The notes below the pieces were generated by a model. The model was not told where the DNA came from. It did not search any database and saw nothing but the letters and a program-made list of their open reading frames with translations. DNA of 8,507 nt, taken from positions 1 to 8,507 of the forward strand of contig JALSPL010000436.1 in the NCBI GenBank assembly GCA_026985975.1, read 5' to 3'. Made by a program: the position numbers and the translations under genes. The DNA is from Anaerolineae bacterium. Its GTDB lineage: Bacteria; Chloroflexota; Anaerolineae; J102. Below, piece by piece: positions 5,916 to 8,507 of the stretch (the stretch's first letter is position 1; each line of letters begins with the position of its first letter).

Positions 5916-5940
5916 TGATTGCTCTCCATTATAGCAATCA
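5916..5940 (-). promoter_or_regulatory. Extended -10 promoter inside an inverted repeat
   Basis: The minus strand carries TGCTATAAT (5936-5928), a perfect TATAAT with the TGn extension. It sits within a 7-bp inverted repeat, TGATTGC (5916-5922) and GCAATCA (5934-5940). No good -35 is present. Transcription would start near 5921, giving a leader of about 35 nt. The repeat could be a repressor site that occludes the -10, or a chance palindrome. Confidence 0.6.
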
Positions 5941-5978
5941 GACGGCTTTTGACGAATTATTCCACCCCGGGGCCTTGC

Positions 5979-5987
5979 TGCTATACT
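5979..5987 (+). promoter_or_regulatory. Candidate extended -10 promoter for the hydrolase-like gene
   Basis: TGCTATACT has the TGn extension and 5 of 6 matches to TATAAT. A TTGACG occurs upstream but 27 bp away, too far to act as its -35. The hexamer is flanked by GCTGC (5977-5981) and GCAGC (5998-6002). Predicted leader is about 125 nt. A weaker alternative is TAGAAT at 6039-6044. Confidence 0.4.
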
Positions 5988-6055
5988 ATGAAGGATTGCA
6001 GCCTCCCCTCCGTGTTCTTTCTGTCATTCTCTCGCCCATAGAATACACTCATCAT

Positions 6056-6074
6056 GGCCCGCCCCCCCCGGGCC
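6056..6074 (+). other. GC hairpin with C-tract loop in the 5' leader
   Basis: GGCCCG (6056-6061) pairs with CGGGCC (6069-6074) around a loop of seven C. The eight-C run at 6062-6069 is also a likely slippage spot. No U-tract follows, so termination is unlikely; it may be leader structure only. Confidence 0.35.
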
Positions 6075-6107
6075 GCCTGTCTTTTCGCGCCGGCAGATTA
6101 CTTTTCC

Positions 6108-6112
6108 GGAGG
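6108..6112 (+). promoter_or_regulatory. Ribosome-binding site GGAGG for the hydrolase-like gene
   Basis: GGAGG is followed by 7 nt and then ATG at 6120, which fixes the start of the last gene. Confidence 0.8.
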
Positions 6113-6119
6113 CCAATTT

Positions 6120-8507
6120 ATGAATTCCAATGTCAGACACGCACATTCCACGACACGAATCATCACGATTTTCGGGGTTTTGGCAACGACCCTTATTATC
6201 CTGATTGTTGTAAATGGCTGGATTGCCGCAACCCGGGTCGGGGCGCAATCCAATACGCCGGAGCCGCAAAAGGTCGAGGATCCCGCTGCGGTCGCTCCGG
6301 AATTCAGGCCGGGCATCTACGTCTTCTTCGATTGGGGCAATATGGATCCCGACAGCGCTCCCATCACGGGCGGGCACATGTCGTTCACCTGGAAGACCAT
6401 CGAGACCGCCCCGGGCCAGTATGATTGGAGTTCTGCCGATGGCTGGATTGCCAAGGAAGCCTCTTATAACAAACCGGTCATCATCGGCTTCCTCTCCTAT
6501 AACGCCCGGTGCTGCGGCGGTGACGAAGTCCCGCAATTCCTCTACAAACAACATCCCGACATGCGCGTCATCTGTGACGACTCCTGGGCTATTCCCAAAT
6601 ACTGGAGCGACGCCTATCTTTCCGAGCTGGAAAAATTCATCACCGAAGCCGGCCGCCGCTATGACGGCGATCCCCGCATTTCGTTCGTGGAAATCGATGT
6701 CGGCATTTATGGCGAGACCAAGCCCGGCAACAATGAACATCATGACTGCCTGGCCGATGCAGGATTGACCAGCGATAAATGGGTGGATACGGTGGAGCGC
6801 ATCATCGATATTCATCGCCGGGCCTTCAGCAAGACCCCCCTGGTGCTGCAATACGCTCCCGCTTTCGACAACATCAAGGAGCGGCGCGCATTCACGGATT
6901 ACGCGGCTTCTCGCGGGGTGGGGCTCAAGCATAATGGCCTTCAGCCCGACGCCGACGCCGTCAACATTGATAATCCCAACTATTCCCTCTATGGCGCCGG
7001 ACAGTATGATCCCATGTACAAATGGTGGCGGGATGTCATCATCGGCTGGGAATCGTATGAATCGCAATACATGACCGGGTTGACCAACACCATGTGGGGC
7101 GTTTATAGCGGCCTGGATAAACACGCCGATTACTTTGTCTTCTCCGCAGATCTGGTGGACAAACCGGAAAGGGAGGACATACTGCGTTTTGCCCTGCAAC
7201 ATCTGGGCAAGACCATCGAAAACAGCCCCTCGGCCTGGGTGGCCATGCGCGAGACCGAATACACCTGGTATCCGCAATTCGGCAATTATGATTTTTTCAT
7301 GGAACAAAATGATGACGTCCCCGGCGGGCGCACTGTGCCCATGTGGAATGTCTCATCTTATCCCGAAGGCCGCTACACCCGCCGCACCGACATCGCCACA
7401 AACAATCCCCGCATGTATTTCGACATCGATGACGGGTACCTGCACGACACCCATGAACGCGTCAGACTGAACATAACCTATTACGATCAGGGGACGGACA
7501 GCTTTGAGGTCTATTATGACGCCTGGGACAATGCCAACAAACTGGCGGGCCGGGTGCAGAAAAGCAATTCGGGCCAATGGAAGACCGTCAGTTGGGAATT
7601 ATCCGACGCCCGATTTGGCAACCGTCAGCCGGGCGGCGGCGATCATCCCGGCTCTGATCTAAACATCTATGCTGGCAATGATGGCGATGAGACCATTCAC
7701 CTGGTGCAGGTGGAGCGATTGGACCTGCCCGCCCGGCCCGCTCCCACGGCCACGCCCGTCTTTCACCCCCAGCCCACCCCTACATGGACGCCTGAACCCA
7801 GCGGCTTCCGCCATTTTGTTTATTATCGGCAAGGCTCAAACGGCTATAACCGCGCCGCCGACGCCTTCATCAACAAATGGTCAGAAAACAGCAACTACGG
7901 CAATAGCGCCACGCTGCGCGCCCGCTCATCCAAATCTCAACGGGCGCTGCTGAAATTCGATGGCGTCAGCCTGCCGGCGGGCGTTACGCTGGACAAAGCC
8001 AAATTGCAGATCTACGCTAAAAGCCGCAGTAACGACGCCAATTACTATGTCCGCACCTTCGACATGCAAACCGCCTGGGATGCAAACTCCGCCACATGGA
8101 AACGGGCCAGCAGCAGCGCCAGTTGGCAAAAAGACGCTTTCAGCGTCGACGATTATGTCACGCCTTACACCGATTTCCAATTTGTTATCGGGGTTGATCG
8201 CTGGGTGGAGCTGGATGTAACGGACATCGTTCGCCGCTGGCTGCAAGATCCCGGCAGCAATCGCGGCATGTTGCTGGATATCTACAGCACAGCCGATGTG
8301 GCGGTGGACTTTTATTCATCGGAAGCGCCGGATGTCAACCTGCGCCCGCGGCTGGTGCTGGAATATCTGGACCCGAACTACGTTCCCCCCACCGCCACGC
8401 CCACGCCCGACCGCACCGCCACGCCCACCTCGCCGCCGCCCGTCACATCACGCGATCTCACAGCCTTCCGCGGCAGTCCCACCATCGATGGCGACCTGAG
8501 CGACTGG
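6120..8507 (+). CDS. Secreted glycoside-hydrolase-like protein with DNRLRE and CBM9-like domains (3' truncated)
   Basis: The frame is open for 796 codons to the window end, without a stop. A hydrophobic export segment (13-37) ends near GA/QS (42/43). A TIM-barrel-like domain (about 63-390) resembles GH42/beta-galactosidase-like proteins: PGIYVFFDW, WKTIE, GQYDWSSADGWI, then FVEIDVGIYGE (190-199). E199 and E311 (in GWESYES) are possible catalytic acids, but this is a guess. C131 and C132 are adjacent; C152 and C210 also fall in this domain. A beta-sandwich-like module follows (about 448-538: ITYYDQGTDSFEVYYDA, NSGQWKTVSWELSDARFGN). After a Thr-Pro linker (539-561) comes a DNRLRE domain (566-750: WDANSATW, DRWVELDVTDIVRRW). 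A second Thr-Pro linker (754-776) leads to SPTIDGDLSDW, the typical opening of a CBM9-like domain, where the window stops. It probably binds and processes a polysaccharide outside the cell; the substrate is unknown. Confidence 0.92.
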   Translation, partial: MNSNVRHAHSTTRIITIFGVLATTLIILIVVNGWIAATRVGAQSNTPEPQKVEDPAAVAPEFRPGIYVFFDWGNMDPDSAPITGGHMSFTWKTIETAPGQYDWSSADGWIAKEASYNKPVIIGFLSYNARCCGGDEVPQFLYKQHPDMRVICDDSWAIPKYWSDAYLSELEKFITEAGRRYDGDPRISFVEIDVGIYGETKPGNNEHHDCLADAGLTSDKWVDTVERIIDIHRRAFSKTPLVLQYAPAFDNIKERRAFTDYAASRGVGLKHNGLQPDADAVNIDNPNYSLYGAGQYDPMYKWWRDVIIGWESYESQYMTGLTNTMWGVYSGLDKHADYFVFSADLVDKPEREDILRFALQHLGKTIENSPSAWVAMRETEYTWYPQFGNYDFFMEQNDDVPGGRTVPMWNVSSYPEGRYTRRTDIATNNPRMYFDIDDGYLHDTHERVRLNITYYDQGTDSFEVYYDAWDNANKLAGRVQKSNSGQWKTVSWELSDARFGNRQPGGGDHPGSDLNIYAGNDGDETIHLVQVERLDLPARPAPTATPVFHPQPTPTWTPEPSGFRHFVYYRQGSNGYNRAADAFINKWSENSNYGNSATLRARSSKSQRALLKFDGVSLPAGVTLDKAKLQIYAKSRSNDANYYVRTFDMQTAWDANSATWKRASSSASWQKDAFSVDDYVTPYTDFQFVIGVDRWVELDVTDIVRRWLQDPGSNRGMLLDIYSTADVAVDFYSSEAPDVNLRPRLVLEYLDPNYVPPTATPTPDRTATPTSPPPVTSRDLTAFRGSPTIDGDLSDW

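Noticed and set aside
6024..7307. 427-codon open frame on the minus strand
   Set aside because: It is antisense to the signal-peptide-bearing hydrolase-like gene, has no ribosome-binding site or recognisable domain, and is explained by the GC-rich third positions of the plus-strand gene.

Overview
The window suggests a member of the Chloroflexota (Anaerolineae/Caldilineae-like). The evidence is indirect. Two large secreted proteins carry Thr-Pro-rich linkers (TPTPT/TATPT type), DNRLRE-type beta domains and, in one case, a C-terminal WLPLIER tail, a style I know from secreted proteins of that phylum. No rRNA, tRNA or ribosomal protein gene is present to settle the taxonomy.

Layout: 1-462 is non-coding. 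It starts with a ~235-bp element (9-243) bounded by inverted arrays of the heptamer GATTAAW, followed by a GC-rich stretch with no convincing gene. 463-2790 (minus) is a secreted right-handed beta-helix protein of the pectate-lyase-3 type with a DNRLRE domain. 2791-3004 is a divergent promoter region with palindromic sequence. 3005-5449 (plus) is a large membrane protein with three cyclic-nucleotide-binding-like domains followed by a duplicated [two membrane helices + bacterial PH domain] unit. A hairpin at 5456-5480 separates it from the convergent minus-strand gene 5478-5885, a free-standing threonyl-tRNA-synthetase editing-domain protein. 5886-6119 is a second divergent promoter region with a perfect TATAAT on the minus strand. 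6120 to the window end (plus) is a secreted glycoside-hydrolase-like protein with a DNRLRE domain and the beginning of a CBM9-like domain, cut off by the window.

Gene orientation alternates at every boundary (minus, plus, minus, plus), so there is no operon; each gene must have its own promoter. The two outer genes look like exported carbohydrate-active proteins of similar modular design. The two inner ones are a membrane sensor/scaffold-like protein and a tRNA quality-control-like protein, with no evident functional link to the outer pair. I do not see a defence system, CRISPR array or transposase. The most unusual items are the heptamer-bounded repeat element, the triple-CNB/double-PH membrane protein, the editing-domain protein with Cys where the archaeal enzymes have the key Lys, and the short C-terminal WLPLIER tail.
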